Shown: positions 37,899 to 49,549 of the stretch, one piece after another
Layout: every line of letters starts with the position of its first letter
Numbering within the stretch: the first letter of the stretch is position 1
From: Streptacidiphilus sp. 4-A2
GTDB lineage: Bacteria; Actinomycetota; Actinomycetes; Streptomycetales; Streptomycetaceae
Length of the DNA: 64,000 bases
NCBI GenBank assembly: GCA_014284505.1
Contig: JAAFYY010000001.1
Coordinates: 7,923,845-7,987,844, forward strand
Direction of reading: 5' to 3'
The notes under the pieces: generated by a model
Seen by the model: only the letters and a program-made list of their open reading frames with translations
Databases searched by the model: none
Told to the model about the DNA's origin: nothing
Position numbers and translations under genes: made by a program

Positions 37899-39065
37899 TC
37901 AGCGGGCGCGCTTGTAGAACGGCAGTGCGACGACCTCGACCGGCTCGTGCGTGCCGCGGACGTCCACCGCGACGGTGCCGCCGGGCGTGGCGTGCGCGGC
38001 GTCCACATAGGCCATCGCGATCGGCTTGCCCAGGGTCGGCGAGGGCGCGCCGGAGGTGATCGAGCCGATCACCGAGCCGTCGGTCGCCGAGACCACCGGC
38101 ATCTCGGCCCGCGGCACCCGGCGGCCGCTGGAGACCAGGCCCACCAGCACCCGCGGCGGCTGCGCCTGCGCCTGCTCCGCGGCCTTCTCCAGGGCCTCCC
38201 GGCCGACGAAGGCGCCGCCGTTGGTGGTCTTGTCGAAACGCACGACCCGGCCCAGGCCCGCGTCGAAGGGGGTCAGCGAGGTGCTCAGCTCGTGCCCGTA
38301 CAGCGGCATCCCGGCCTCAAGCCGGAGCGTGTCGCGGCAGGAGAGCCCGCAGGGCACCAGCCCGCGGTCGGCGCCGGACTCGGTCAGCGCGGCCCACAGC
38401 GCCTCGGCGTCCCCGGGCGCGACGAACAGCTCGAAGCCGTCCTCACCGGTGTAGCCGGTGCGCGCCAGCAGCGCCGGGCGGCCGGCCACGGTGGCCGGGA
38501 GCGCGGTGTAGTACTTCAGGCCGGGCAGGTCCGCCTCGGTGAGCGGGGAGAGCACGGCGGTGGACTCGGGGCCCTGCACCGCGAGCAGCGCGTAGGCCTC
38601 CCGGTCGTCGCGGACGGCGGCGTCGAAGCCCTCGACCCGCGCGGTCAGCTCGTCCAGCACCAGCTGGGCGTTGGAGGCGTTGGCCACCACCATGAACTCG
38701 GCCTCGCCGGTGCGGTAGACGATCAGGTCGTCCAGGATGCCGCCGTCGGCCGCGCAGATCATGGTGTAGCGGGCCTTGTTCACGGCCAGCGCGGAGACGA
38801 AGCCGACCAGCGCGTGGTCCAGCATCTCGCCGGCCTGCGGACCGGTCACGGTGATCTCGCCCATGTGGGAGAGGTCGAACAGCCCGGCCCGGGTACGGAC
38901 CGCGTTGTGCTCCTCACGCTCGCTGCCGTAGCGCAGCGGCATGTCCCAGCCGGCGAAGTCGGTCATGGTGGCGCCGAGCCCGCGGTGGACGGCGTCCAGC
39001 GCGGTGTACCGCAGGGCGGAGCCGGCCGGCTCCGCGGCGGAGGGCGTGGGGGATGACGAGGACAT
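37899..39065 (-). CDS. gcvT: Aminomethyltransferase (glycine cleavage T protein)
   Basis: 388 aa, intact. Motifs: ALDAVHRGLGATMTDFAGWD, MPLRYGSEREEHNAVR, FDLSHMGEITVTGPQA and ARTGYTGEDGFELFVAPGD. It transfers the methylene group of glycine to tetrahydrofolate. ATG 39065 begins MSSSSPTPSAAEPAG. It is the first gene after the tandem glycine riboswitch and heads gcvT-gcvH-glyA-sdaA. Confidence 0.96.
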   Translation of the reverse strand: MSSSSPTPSAAEPAGSALRYTALDAVHRGLGATMTDFAGWDMPLRYGSEREEHNAVRTRAGLFDLSHMGEITVTGPQAGEMLDHALVGFVSALAVNKARYTMICAADGGILDDLIVYRTGEAEFMVVANASNAQLVLDELTARVEGFDAAVRDDREAYALLAVQGPESTAVLSPLTEADLPGLKYYTALPATVAGRPALLARTGYTGEDGFELFVAPGDAEALWAALTESGADRGLVPCGLSCRDTLRLEAGMPLYGHELSTSLTPFDAGLGRVVRFDKTTNGGAFVGREALEKAAEQAQAQPPRVLVGLVSSGRRVPRAEMPVVSATDGSVIGSITSGAPSPTLGKPIAMAYVDAAHATPGGTVAVDVRGTHEPVEVVALPFYKRAR

Positions 39066-39114
39066 GAACTGCTCCTTGGTGCTCTCGGTCAGGCACATGC
39101 GGGGCATGCTGCGG

Positions 39115-39342
39115 CAGTCTCCCCCTCTGTCGCTGCAACCTGAGAGCTTCACCACAGAGCCGCCCGAGCGGGCGCCTGCGGCTTGCACCGTTGGTGGGCC
39201 GACACCGGACGCCGGGTCTGCCACTTTCCAGATGTGCCTCGCCCGCACGGTAGCTGTGCCTGAGAGATTCCGGGGAAGGCTTGCTCCTTCGGCGCCGACT
39301 GCGGCCGCCGCCGTGGCGCCGGGCCGGCCTGGCTCTCCCGCG
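39115..39342 (-). promoter_or_regulatory. Tandem glycine riboswitch
   Basis: On the minus strand, aptamer 1 has GGGAGAGCC, GGCGCCGAAGGAGCAAG and CCCCGGAATCTCTCAGGCA. A short linker leads to aptamer 2 with TGGAAAGTGGCAGA, ACGGTGCAAGCC and GTGGTGAAGCTCTCAGGTTG. The CTCTCAGG P1-side elements of both copies are at about 39258-39266 and 39138-39146. Binding of glycine is known to turn on glycine-cleavage genes. It ends about 50 bases before the gcvT start. Confidence 0.92.
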
Positions 39343-39494
39343 TGGGTTCGAACGGCCGGTGTGAAGTTGTTCGTCGGGCTCATCATGGCATGGAGCACCG
39401 ACACGGCGCAGCGTGCCTCCGCACACGCCCCCTCCACAGCAGTGCTCGTTATGCTCCCTGCGGGTACCGAAGCAGCAGAACGGTGGTAAGGACG

Positions 39495-40239
39495 ATGCAG
39501 CACCCGATGATTCCGGCACAGAACCCCATGGGCGGCTGGCCTGCCAACGAGCTGGAGCAGGTGCTGTCGGCGGCCATCGGCAATCCCGGCGCCACGATGC
39601 GGGTGGTCGAGGTGCTGCGCCGCAGCCACGTCTGGCTGCCGCTGCCCTCCGGGGCGACCCGCGACGGCGTGACCCTGGACCTGCCGACGACCGAACTGGC
39701 CGGACAGCCGTTCGTCCCGGTGTTCAGCTCCGAGCAGCAGTTCCGGCTGATCGCCGGGAACCTGCCGTTCGCGATCGCGCCGGTGCACGAGCTGGCCGAG
39801 GGCATGCCGCTGGGCGTGGGCATCGTGGTCAACCCGGAGGGCGCGGTCGGCATCCCGATCCCCGCCGCCGGGGTGGTCGAGCTGCGCGGCCCGCGGCAGG
39901 GCAACCCCCGCCCGGCTGGGGCTGCGGATCCCCGGGGCGCACGAGGACCCGGTGGAGTTCCTGGTCGCCGCCATCGGCGAGCTGGCGTCCACCCCGGTGG
40001 TGCTGACCGCCCGGCGGGCCCTGGTCCAGGTTGAGGCGGACCGGGAGAAGCTGTATGTCGGCGTCGAGCTGGCCCGCCAGGAGCCCGAGGACCAGCAGGC
40101 GGCCACGCTTGCCCTGGGCCGCGCGCTGGGCGCGGTGCCGCTGCCCTGGGAGGTCGGGATCGTGCTGCTGGACGTCGCCGACGACCCGCTGGTCCACTGG
40201 ATGCGGAGTGCTGTCCAGCCGTTCTTCGCCAGGGGCTAG
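39495..40239 (+). CDS. SseB family protein
   Basis: About 248 aa with one indel near 39900. Motifs: [40 protein letters not shown] and [20 protein letters not shown] are SseB-like, and the C-terminal part ([19 protein letters not shown]) is the SseB C-domain. SseB proteins relate to serine sensitivity; the gene lies next to serine/glycine genes. It diverges from gcvT over the riboswitch region. Confidence 0.82.
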
Positions 40240-40347
40240 CGGGATAGGCTGAGACGTTCTGCGACCGGCTGGAACCGGGACCGGGCGAACGGAACCGGGC
40301 GATCGGGACTGCGGGAGCGATCGGGACTGCGGGGGAGAGGGCGGCAA

Positions 40348-41109
40348 GTGGTCCGGACAGGCGACGGCGACGCCGTCGAGCAGGCGCTGCGGGCGGTGGC
40401 TCCGGGGCGTTACGAGGCGTACGAGGAACTGCTGCGCGCCCTCGGCCGGGGCCGGGTGTGGATGCTGCTCTGGTACGGCGAGGCAGGACGCCCCGACACG
40501 CAGTTCGGCAACATGGAGGTCGGCGGCTTCGGCTACGCGCCGTGCGTGACCTCCGCCGAGCAGCTCTCCGCCAGCGGCTGGAGCCGCGGCTACCAGGTGA
40601 GCCCGGCCCGGGAGATCGCCGCCTCGCTGTACCGGGAGCGCTGGGGGCTGTGGCTGAACCCGCACCAGCCGGGCGGCGGGGTGGGTGTGCCCTGGGCGGA
40701 CCTGCGCCGGGTGGCCGGCGGCCTGGACCGGCTGCCCGCCGGTCCGCTGCGCATCGAGGAGCCGGAGGTGCCCGCGGAGCCGTTCTACACGGCGCTGGAG
40801 CAGGCGGCGCGGACCACCGCCGCGGTCCGCTCGCTGCGCCGCGGCTGGGTGCGGCCGGCCTGGGGCGATCCCTACCTGGTGATCGGCCTGGAGCTGTACG
40901 AGGCCGGCCCGGCGGCGGTGCACTCGGTACGGCTGATGATGGAGCAGACGCTGCCCTCCGCGCCGGCCGGGGTGGACGTGTCCACGGTGGCGATGTCCGA
41001 CCCGTACGACCCGGTGGCGCTGTGGCTGCGGGTGCGGGCGGTGCCCTTCTTCGACCGGGAGTCGGCCGTCCGCCCCCCGGCCTACGGCTACCCGCAGCCG
41101 CTGCGCTGA
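40348..41109 (+). CDS. SseB-like protein, second gene
   Basis: 253 aa, intact. It starts at GTG 40348 with [20 protein letters not shown] and continues with [40 protein letters not shown] and [20 protein letters not shown]. It follows the first SseB gene by 108 bases, which contain two copies of GCGATCGGGACTGCGGG. Function not established. Confidence 0.75.
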   Translation: MVRTGDGDAVEQALRAVAPGRYEAYEELLRALGRGRVWMLLWYGEAGRPDTQFGNMEVGGFGYAPCVTSAEQLSASGWSRGYQVSPAREIAASLYRERWGLWLNPHQPGGGVGVPWADLRRVAGGLDRLPAGPLRIEEPEVPAEPFYTALEQAARTTAAVRSLRRGWVRPAWGDPYLVIGLELYEAGPAAVHSVRLMMEQTLPSAPAGVDVSTVAMSDPYDPVALWLRVRAVPFFDRESAVRPPAYGYPQPLR

Positions 41110-41140
41110 CCGGCGGCCGGGCACGCCACCGGCAGCAGAG

Positions 41141-41180
41141 CAGGGAGGGGCGCCCCGGAAATCCGGGGCGCCCCTCCCTG
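41141..41180. terminator. Bidirectional terminator hairpin
   Basis: Two 18-base arms (41141-41158 and 41163-41180) are exact reverse complements around AAAT and are followed by TTGCTT. It stands between the convergent SseB-like gene and the ABC operon end. Confidence 0.9.
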
Positions 41181-41216
41181 TTGCTTCGGCAGTCAGGACT
41201 GCTTCGGCTGTTGCGA

Positions 41217-42282
<1,066 letters not shown>

Positions 42283-42308
42283 GCCATGCTCCTGTTCGTC
42301 CGCCGCTG

Positions 42309-43380
42309 TCACTTCTCGAGCCGGTCGGTCTTCGGGCTGCGGATCTGGGTCTTGACGTCGCCGTCCAGGTGGCAGGCGGCGATGTGGTCGGCCGTGCCGG
42401 ACACGGACAGCAGCTCGGGCCGCTCGGTGGCGCAGCGGTCGTCCGCGACCTGGTCGCGGTAGGCGCAGCGCGGGTGGAAGGCACAGCCGCTGGGCAGGTT
42501 GATCAGGCTCGGCGGGGAGCCGGCGATCGGCTTCAGCCGGCTGTTGACGTCGCCACCGAGGTGCGGCATCGAGCCCAGCAGGCCCCAGGTGTAGGGGTGC
42601 TCCGGGTCCTTCAGCACGTCCCGGACGCTGCCGTACTCGATCCGGCGGCCGCCGTACATGACCAGGATGTCGTCGGCGATCTCGGCGACCACACCCAGGT
42701 CGTGGGTGATGATGATGACGGCCGAGCCGAACTCCTCCTGGAGGTCCCGGATCAGGTCCAGGATCTGCGCCTGGACGGTGACGTCCAGGGCGGTGGTCGG
42801 CTCGTCGGCGATCAGCAGCTCGGGGTTGCAGACCAGGGACATGGCGATCATGGCGCGCTGGCGCATACCGCCGGAGAACTCGTGCGGGTAGCTCTTGGCA
42901 CGCTTCTCCGGCTGCGGGATGCCCACGCGCTTGAGCATGTCCACCGCGCGGACGTAGGCCTCCTTCTTGGAGACCTTGTGGTGCACCCGGTACGCCTCGA
43001 CGATCTGCGCGCCCACGGTGAAGAAGGGGTGCAGCGCCGAGAGCGGGTCCTGGAAGATCATCGAGACTTGTTGCCGCGCAGGGGCTGCATCTCGTTCTCG
43101 GTGAGCGCGACGAGGTCCTCCCGTCGAGCCAGATGTTCCCGGACACCTGGGCGCGGGTCCCCTTGTGCAGCCCGAGCAGCGCGAGGCTGGTCACTGACTT
43201 GCCCGACCCGGATTCGCCGACGATGCCGAGGGTCTTGCCCTTCTCCAGGGTGAAGGACACCCCGTCGACCGACTTGACGAGCCCGTCGTCGGTGGGGAAG
43301 TGCACGCGCAGGTCCCGGACGTCCAGGAATGAGGACGATGGTGCCGAGGGCACGGTCTGCATCGAGCGTTCGAGAGCCAC
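42309..43380 (-). CDS. ABC transporter ATP-binding protein, DppD type
   Basis: About 357 aa with indels near 43070 and 43120. Walker [12 protein letters not shown], signature [13 protein letters not shown], Walker [13 protein letters not shown] and Cys cluster [18 protein letters not shown]. It works with the permeases and the DppF-type ATPase beside it. Confidence 0.93.
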
Positions 43381-43444
43381 TGGTACTTCCTAAGTCGACG
43401 GGGGGCCGGGTACCGACCCGCGCCGGATGGTTCAGGCTGGCAGT

Positions 43445-44436
43445 TCAGGCCAGGCGGACGCGGGGGTCGATGATGCCGTAGACGAGGTCGACCACGACGT
43501 TGGCGATCACGATCACGATGGCGGCGAACAGTGTCGTCCCCATGATGACCGGCAGATCGGAGTCGGTCACCGAGTTGACGGCCAGCTGACCGATTCCGTT
43601 GATGCCGAACACGGACTCGGTGATCACCGCCGCACCGCCGATGAGGGCGCCGAGGTCCATTCCGAAGATGGTGATGATCGGAGTGATCGCGGCCCGCAGC
43701 GCGTGCTTGAAGATCACGGTGCGGCGCGGCAGGCCCTTGGCCCGGGCTGTGCGGACGAAGTCCTCACCCATGGTCTCCAGCATCGAGGAGCGGGAGAGCC
43801 GGGTGTAGAAGGCCAGATACAGGATGACCAGCGTGGCCCAGGGCAGGATCAGCCCCTGGAACCACTGGCTGACGTTCTGGTGATCGGCACATAGCCAGGG
43901 GTGGGCAGGATCTGCCACTTGTCGACAAAGACGTACATCAGCAGCAGGCCGACGAAGTAGATCTGCAGCGAGACGCCGACCAGCGCGCCGGTGACGGCCA
44001 GCTTGTCGATCCAGCTGCCCTTCTTGACCGCGGCAACCACACCGAGGCCGACGCCGACGACCAGGAAGATCACGGCCGAGCCGAGGGCCAGCGACAGGTC
44101 CGCCGGGAAGCGGCCCATCAGCGTGCTGAAGACCGGGGTGTCGTCCTTGAAGGAGATGCCCAGGCAGGGGAAGTTGCACTGGATCTTCACGCTGGCGTCA
44201 CCGAAGGTGCGGCCGGCGAAGAAACCCTTCAGGAATTCCCAGTACTGGGTGGCCAGGCTCTGGTCCAGGCCCATTCCGGCCTTGATCTGGGCCAGGCGGG
44301 CGGCCGAACAGGTCTTACCACAGGCCAGCAGCGCGGGGTTCGACGGCAGCGCGAAGAAGATAAGGAAGGTGATCGCACTGATCACCAGAATGATCACGGC
44401 TGCGGACAGCAGGCGTCGTATCAGGTATCGGAACAT
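43445..44436 (-). CDS. ABC transporter permease, DppB type
   Basis: About 330 aa with one indel near 43880. It starts MFRYLIRRLLSAAVIILVIS and has six hydrophobic segments, the DppB segment KAGMGLDQSLATQYWEFLKG, the ATPase-contact loop RSSMLETMGEDFVRTARAKG and an end VDLVYGIIDPRVRLA. Two hairpins precede it after the binding-protein gene. Confidence 0.93.
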
Positions 44437-44537
44437 GTGGTGCTCGGTCCGGGCCGGGGCCTGGTCCGCCTCCCTCTCGCTGTGAGCCGGTGGGTAGTGA
44501 CCTGTGCTCGGGATGACGTAGGTGGGGGAGGGCCCAG

Positions 44538-44604
44538 CCGGCCGCGGTTCCCACCGCGGCCGGTTGAGCCGGTGCCGGTGCGGCTGCCGGGGTTCCGGCA
44601 GCCG
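44538..44604 (-). terminator. Two perfect hairpins between binding protein and permease
   Basis: CCGGCCGCGG / CCGCGGCCGG (44538-44563, loop ttccca) and CGGCTGCCGG / CCGGCAGCCG (44581-44604, loop ggtt) lie in the gap after the binding-protein stop. Partial termination or 3'-end protection here would keep binding-protein mRNA above permease mRNA, a known pattern in such operons. Confidence 0.7.
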
Positions 44605-44625
44605 CACCGATTACTGACTCGGATG

Positions 44626-46314
44626 TCAGCCGTTCTTCAGCCAGACGTGGGCCAGGTTCAGCTCGGCGTTGATCGGGTCCGGGGTCAGGCCCTGGACGTT
44701 GCCGCCGGACAGCTCGCTGAAGTTCATGTAGAACAGCGGCACGACCGAGGCGTCCTTGAGGATCTGCTCGTCCAGGTTGCCGTACGCCGTGTTGGCCGCG
44801 TTGATGTCGGTCATCTTGGCGATGTTGGCGATCTGGGCGTTGACGGCCGGGTCGTTCAGGTACGAGATGTCCTGGTTCGACTGCGGCAGCTGCTTGATCT
44901 GGGCACCGTTGAAGAGGATCGGGAGCACGGTGCTGGCGTTCGGCCAGTCCGGGATCCAGTCCATCCAGGTCAGGTCGTACTGGTTCTTGGTGTTGTCCAG
45001 GATGGCGAAGTAGTTCGCCTGGTCGACCGGGACCACGTTGACGGTGATGCCGATCTGGGCCAGCGACGCCTTGACGGTGTCGGCGAAGTTGGTCTGGGTG
45101 GTCGTGTTCTCCACGGCCAGCGACAGGGTCTTCACCGCGGCCGGGCCGGCCTGCGCCATCAGCGCCTTGGCCGCCGCGATGTCGCCCTGGGGGTTGCTGG
45201 TGTAGAGGCTGAAGTCCTTGTGGCCGTCCACGCCCGGGGCGAGCATGGTGGTCGCGTAGTCACCGTAGGCCTGGCCACCGAAGGCACCGCGAGCGGTCTC
45301 CTTGTTGATGGCGTCCTCGATGGCCTCGCGCTCCGGCAGGCTCTTGATGGTGTTCATGTTCTGCGCCAGGTAGCTGATACCGGGCGACTTGATCACGTGG
45401 TAACGCGACTTGAGCGCCGGGTCGTTGGCGATCTGGGTCAGGTCGGAGCCGGCCAGCGGCCACTCCTGGATCGAGTCCTGGGCGCTGGTGCCGTCGGCCT
45501 CCAGCTCCTGGTCGATCGCGGAGCGGTCCATGCCCATCTTGACGTCGATCTCGTCGACGTTCTGGTTCCGGATCGGGTCCGTGGCCTGCGACCAGTACTT
45601 GTTCTTGACAAGGATGAGCTCCTTGCCGCGCTGGTACGACTGGATCTGGTACGGGCCGTCCGCCCACAGGCCGGTGCTGTAGTTGGCGCCGGTGTCGTGC
45701 GCCTTCGGCACGGCGGACCAGCCGACCATGGCCGTGGTCTCGTTGAAGTCCGCCACCGGCTGGTTCAGGTGGAAGGAGATCGTGGAGGCGTTGGGGGTGA
45801 CGATCGAGCTGAGCGACTTGCCCTGGAACGGGCCGGTGTAGCCGGTCGTGTCGGCCAGGAACTCCTGGGCGTAGCCGGGGCCGCCGGTGATGTCGGACGA
45901 GAAGAAGCGCTCGACGCCGTACTTGACGTCGTAGGAGGTGACCGCGGTGCCGTCCTGGTACTTGATGCCCGGGCGCAGCGTGAAGGTCCACACCGTGTCG
46001 CCGTCGCTGGCCACACCGGTGTTGGTGGCGAGGTCGCCGACCAGCTTCGGGGCCGAGCCGTCGACGGGCTCCTGCCAGCCGGTGAGGGAGCGGACGAGCT
46101 CCTCGTCCATGCTCTGGCCCTCAGTGGTGTACGTCCGCTGCGGGTCGGTGTAGTCGAAGTCGGAGGGAGCCAGGTAGGTCAGCGTCCCTCCCTTGACCAC
46201 GCTTCCACCGCCGGAGGAGGAGCCACCGCTGCCGGAAGAGCTGCAGGCCGTGGCGCTGAAAACGAGGGCGGTTGCGGTTGCCAGCAAGGCTGCGGCACGT
46301 GTCCTGCGCATCAT
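44626..46314 (-). CDS. ABC transporter substrate-binding lipoprotein, peptide family
   Basis: 562 aa, intact. Signal peptide with lipobox FSATACSSS, then the SBP_bac_5 domain (LTGWQEPVDGSAPKLVGDLA, WTFTLRPGIKYQDGTAVTSY, DVKYGVERFF). ATG 46314 (a double Met) is used. It is the only intact gene among the long ones of this operon. Likely peptide substrate; not provable from sequence. Confidence 0.93.
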   Translation of the reverse strand: MMRRTRAAALLATATALVFSATACSSSGSGGSSSGGGSVVKGGTLTYLAPSDFDYTDPQRTYTTEGQSMDEELVRSLTGWQEPVDGSAPKLVGDLATNTGVASDGDTVWTFTLRPGIKYQDGTAVTSYDVKYGVERFFSSDITGGPGYAQEFLADTTGYTGPFQGKSLSSIVTPNASTISFHLNQPVADFNETTAMVGWSAVPKAHDTGANYSTGLWADGPYQIQSYQRGKELILVKNKYWSQATDPIRNQNVDEIDVKMGMDRSAIDQELEADGTSAQDSIQEWPLAGSDLTQIANDPALKSRYHVIKSPGISYLAQNMNTIKSLPEREAIEDAINKETARGAFGGQAYGDYATTMLAPGVDGHKDFSLYTSNPQGDIAAAKALMAQAGPAAVKTLSLAVENTTTQTNFADTVKASLAQIGITVNVVPVDQANYFAILDNTKNQYDLTWMDWIPDWPNASTVLPILFNGAQIKQLPQSNQDISYLNDPAVNAQIANIAKMTDINAANTAYGNLDEQILKDASVVPLFYMNFSELSGGNVQGLTPDPINAELNLAHVWLKNG

Positions 46315-46402
46315 GTGGAGAGTTCTCCTTTGGAGGGTGATATTCACAGCGGCCGTGATCACTTCGGTGTAACCCCGGCGGTACCCGCGAGCTGACGTCC
46401 TG

Positions 46403-47433
46403 TCAGGAGCGGTTCGAGCGGGGGTCCAGCGCGTCCCGTACGCCGTCGCCGAGCAGGTTGAGTGCCAGGACCAGGATGAGCAGCAGGATGCCGGGGATGA
46501 AGAGATAGGTCGGGTCTGTGAGGAAGTACTCCGAGGCCGCGTTGAGCAGCGAGCCAAGGTCCGGGTTGGGCGGTACCACGCCCACGCCGAGGTAGGAGAG
46601 CGCCGCCTCGGTGGTGATGTTGGTCGGCACCGCCAGGGCGAAGGAGATCATGATCGGGGCCCACAGGTTCGGCAGCAGCTGCTTGAACAGGATGTGCCCC
46701 GGGCCCGCGCCCATGATCCGGCTGGCGTCGACGAACTCGCGCTCACGCAGGGAGAGGGTCTGGCCGCGGACCAGCCGGGCGGTGTAGGCCCAGGCGAACG
46801 CGGAGATGTTGATGACCAGGATCACCAGGCGAAGGTTCTCGCTGGTGCCGCCGTGGGCGGTCGACAGCGCGCTGGACAGCACCGGCGAGAGCGCGATGAT
46901 GAAGAGCAGCTGCGGGAAGCCGAGGACGATGTCCATGATCCGGCAGAGCAGGTTGTCGATCCAGCCGCCGAAGTAGCCGGCCGCCAGGCCGACCACGACG
47001 CCGACCACGGTGGAGACCACGGCCGAGACGAAGCCGACGATCAGCGAGGTCCGCATGCCGTAGACGATGCGGGCGTACAGGTCGAAGCCGGTGCCGGGCT
47101 CGACGCCCAGCAAGTGCTTCAGGCTGATGCCGCCGAACGACCCGTAGGGGAAGTTGCCGATGTTCGGGTTGATCGCGCTGTTGTCCGGCGAGACCGGGCC
47201 CCAGCCACTGAACGAGGTCAGGACCGGTGCGAAGACGGCGATCAGGATGAACAGCACGGTGATCACCAGCGAGACCATGGTGACACGGTCCCGCCGCAGC
47301 CGGGCCCAGGCGGCCTGGCCGGGCGAGCGTCCGAGGATCGCGGACGGCTCGCCGGTCTTGGCCGACGTCGCCTTCGGAGCTGTCTGCTCCTCGGTGTCGC
47401 CGGTCGGGCTGGCGGTGGGGGTTGTGTGGTCAT
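46403..47433 (-). CDS. ABC transporter permease, DppC type
   Basis: About 343 aa. The conserved part begins near 47290 with VSLVITVLFILIAVFAPVL and contains ARIVYGMRTSLIVGFVSA, the loop LREREFVDASRIMGAGPGHI and ALSYLGVGVVPPNPDLGSLL. The frame is open upstream but has no start codon; ATG 47433 lies one base out of frame beside a C-run, so an indel near 47417 is likely. It is the first gene of the operon. Confidence 0.88.
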
Positions 47434-47839
47434 CGTGCGGACATCCCCGGGATTGAGTTCAGATGTTCGTAATCGCGGCGCGGTGTTAGGGGACTCTACG
47501 CATGCCGATTTTCGCTACTCAAGAGCCAGCACCCTGCTGAGACCAGAATGAGATCATGCGAGATCTCTGCGTTATGATCGAATGTCCGATATATCCGTGG
47601 ATGGGGGGCGGAGTACGGCACTCCGGACTGGGGGAGGGGGTTCTTATGTCCGGTTTGGCGAGGTATGTCTGAGCACCACTCACAGTGGTGCATTTTACCT
47701 GCCCTTTGCTTTTCTGTCTGAGGGCTGAGATGCCCGGTGTTTCCTGTGTGTGAAACAGTGTCACCAGTGAGTAATGAATGGAGACATTCATTCACCGGGG
47801 TGCCGGTCTGTCGGCTCATCAGGAAGCGGATACAACTGG
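47434..47839. other. AT-richer divergent intergenic region with hairpins
   Basis: This 406-base gap is clearly less GC-rich than the rest. It holds GCACCACT-CAC-AGTGGTGC (47673-47691) followed by ATTTTA, and AATGAATG-GAGA-CATTCATT (47773-47792). Both could be terminators, operators or RNA stems. It separates the divergent ABC operon and TRIC-type gene. No gene is seen. Confidence 0.7.
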
Positions 47840-48508
47840 GTGGTGACCACCTCGCAACTGTTCGCCCCGGACGTCCAGCAGACCCTGGACCTGATCGGGA
47901 TCTTCGTCTTCGCGCTCTCCGGCGGGCTGCTGGCGGTGCGTAAGAACCTCGACATCTTCGGCATCGCGGTACTCGCCGAGGCCACCGCCCTGGGCGGGGG
48001 AGTGATCCGCGACCTGATCATCGGCGCGGTGCCCCCGGCGGCCTTCGAGAACCGGGGCTACTTCCTCACCCCGCTGGTGGCCGCGCTGGTCGTCTTCTTC
48101 CTGCACCCCGAGGTGACCCGGATCAACAACGCGGTGCAGACCCTGGACGCCCTGGGTCTGGGGCTGTTCTGCGTCACCGGCACCGCCAAGGCGCACGACT
48201 ACGGCCTGAGCGCTGTCGCCTCGGTCGCCCTCGGGCTGATCACCGCGGCCGGCGGCGGTGTCGCCCGGGACGTGCTGGTCAGCGAGGTGCCCTCACTGCT
48301 GCGCTGGGACCGCTCGCTGTACGCGGTGCCGGCCCTGGTCGGCGGGACCATCACCGCGGCGCTGATCGCCGCGCACCACCTGGACGCGGTCACCGGGACC
48401 AGCGCCGCCCTGGTCGCCTTCGTGGTGCGGATGCTGGCCCTGCGCTACGAGGGGGCGCCCAGGGCCTGGCACCGCGGCAGCGGCTCCAGCGGCGGCGAGG
48501 AGGCCTGA
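47840..48508 (+). CDS. Trimeric intracellular cation channel (TRIC/UPF0126) family protein
   Basis: 222 aa, intact, seven hydrophobic segments. Two repeated halves each carry a glycine-rich motif: EATALGGGVIRDLIIGAVPP and AAGGGVARDVLVSEVPSLLR. These GGG-x-x-RD motifs are family hallmarks. Bacterial members conduct K+/Na+ in vitro. GTG 47840 or 47843 is the start; ATG 47774 would add 22 residues without family support. Confidence 0.9.
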   Translation: MVTTSQLFAPDVQQTLDLIGIFVFALSGGLLAVRKNLDIFGIAVLAEATALGGGVIRDLIIGAVPPAAFENRGYFLTPLVAALVVFFLHPEVTRINNAVQTLDALGLGLFCVTGTAKAHDYGLSAVASVALGLITAAGGGVARDVLVSEVPSLLRWDRSLYAVPALVGGTITAALIAAHHLDAVTGTSAALVAFVVRMLALRYEGAPRAWHRGSGSSGGEEA

Positions 48509-48550
48509 GCGGCTCCCCGTGGCCGCGCGGGACCACTGGTCGGCCCGGGC

Positions 48551-49300
48551 CTACTGGTCGGCCCGGCCGCCGTACTCCTGGGAGACCGCCTCGGCGGTCC
48601 GCAGCAGGTCCGGGACCAGCCGGCGCAGCGCCGCCAGCGGGGCCACCACGGTCGGGGTGGACACCGAGCAGGCGGCGATCACCCGCCCGTCCACCCCGCG
48701 GATCGGCACCGCCACGCAGTTGACCGTCTCCTCGTACTCGCCCCGGTCCACCGCCCAGCCCTGCTTGCGGACCAGTTCGAGCTCGGTCAGCAGTTCCCCG
48801 GGCAGCCGCAGCGAGCGCGCGGTGTAGGCGGGGAACTCCAGCGCCTCCACCAGCTCGCGCCGGCGTGCCTCCGGCAGGTCCGCCAGCAGTACCTTGCCGA
48901 CGGCGGAGGCGGTCAGCGGGGCGCGCTTGCCGATCCGCGAGTACATCCGGACCGGGTAGCGGCTCTCCAGCTTGTCGACATAGGTGACCTCGCCGTCCTC
49001 GTACACGGCCAGGTGCACGGTGTGGCCGCAGCGCTCGTTGAGGTCGGCCAGGTGCGGCGCGGCCACCACCCGTACGTCGATGCTCTCCAGCGCCAGCTGC
49101 GCCAGCGAGAAGAGCTTGCCGCCGAGGCGGTAGCGGTAGTCCGACTGGCGGTGCACGAAACCGTGCTCCTCCAGCGTCCGCAGCAGCCGCAGCGCGGTCG
49201 ACTTGTGCACCCCGATCCGGGCGGCGGCCTGCTCCAGGGAGGCCGGCCCCTCGGCCAGTGAGGCCAGGATGACCAGGGCCCGGTCCACTGTCTGCGCCAT
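48551..49300 (-). CDS. IclR family transcriptional regulator
   Basis: 249 aa, intact. N-terminal winged helix ([20 protein letters not shown], then [13 protein letters not shown]) and C-terminal effector domain ([20 protein letters not shown], then [16 protein letters not shown]). ATG 49300 ([10 protein letters not shown]) is preferred over the upstream GTG/ATG. Its target is not clear from context. Confidence 0.92.
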   Translation of the reverse strand: MAQTVDRALVILASLAEGPASLEQAAARIGVHKSTALRLLRTLEEHGFVHRQSDYRYRLGGKLFSLAQLALESIDVRVVAAPHLADLNERCGHTVHLAVYEDGEVTYVDKLESRYPVRMYSRIGKRAPLTASAVGKVLLADLPEARRRELVEALEFPAYTARSLRLPGELLTELELVRKQGWAVDRGEYEETVNCVAVPIRGVDGRVIAACSVSTPTVVAPLAALRRLVPDLLRTAEAVSQEYGGRADQ

Positions 49301-49549
49301 CTGCTGCTGCCCCCTGCGGGATGGTTGCTCGCCGGTCACCGCGCGACCCCGACGGGCGGGCGTGGACGGAGCCTAGGTGGACGGAGCTTAGGCAGCCGTT
49401 GCGCAGGATGCAACGCGGAGTCCACTCCAGGGTCCACTCCGGAGCCCGCTCCGGAGCCCGTGCCGGCGTCCGCTCCCCGGCTGTTCCCGCCCGCCTGCCC
49501 CGGCCGTGTCGGCGGGGCAGGGGGTGACCCCTCTACACTTGGTTCCGCC

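Noticed and set aside
37899-40106. Extension of gcvT upstream to about 735 aa
   Set aside because: The added part covers the glycine riboswitch and the antisense of the SseB gene; the family start is at 39065.
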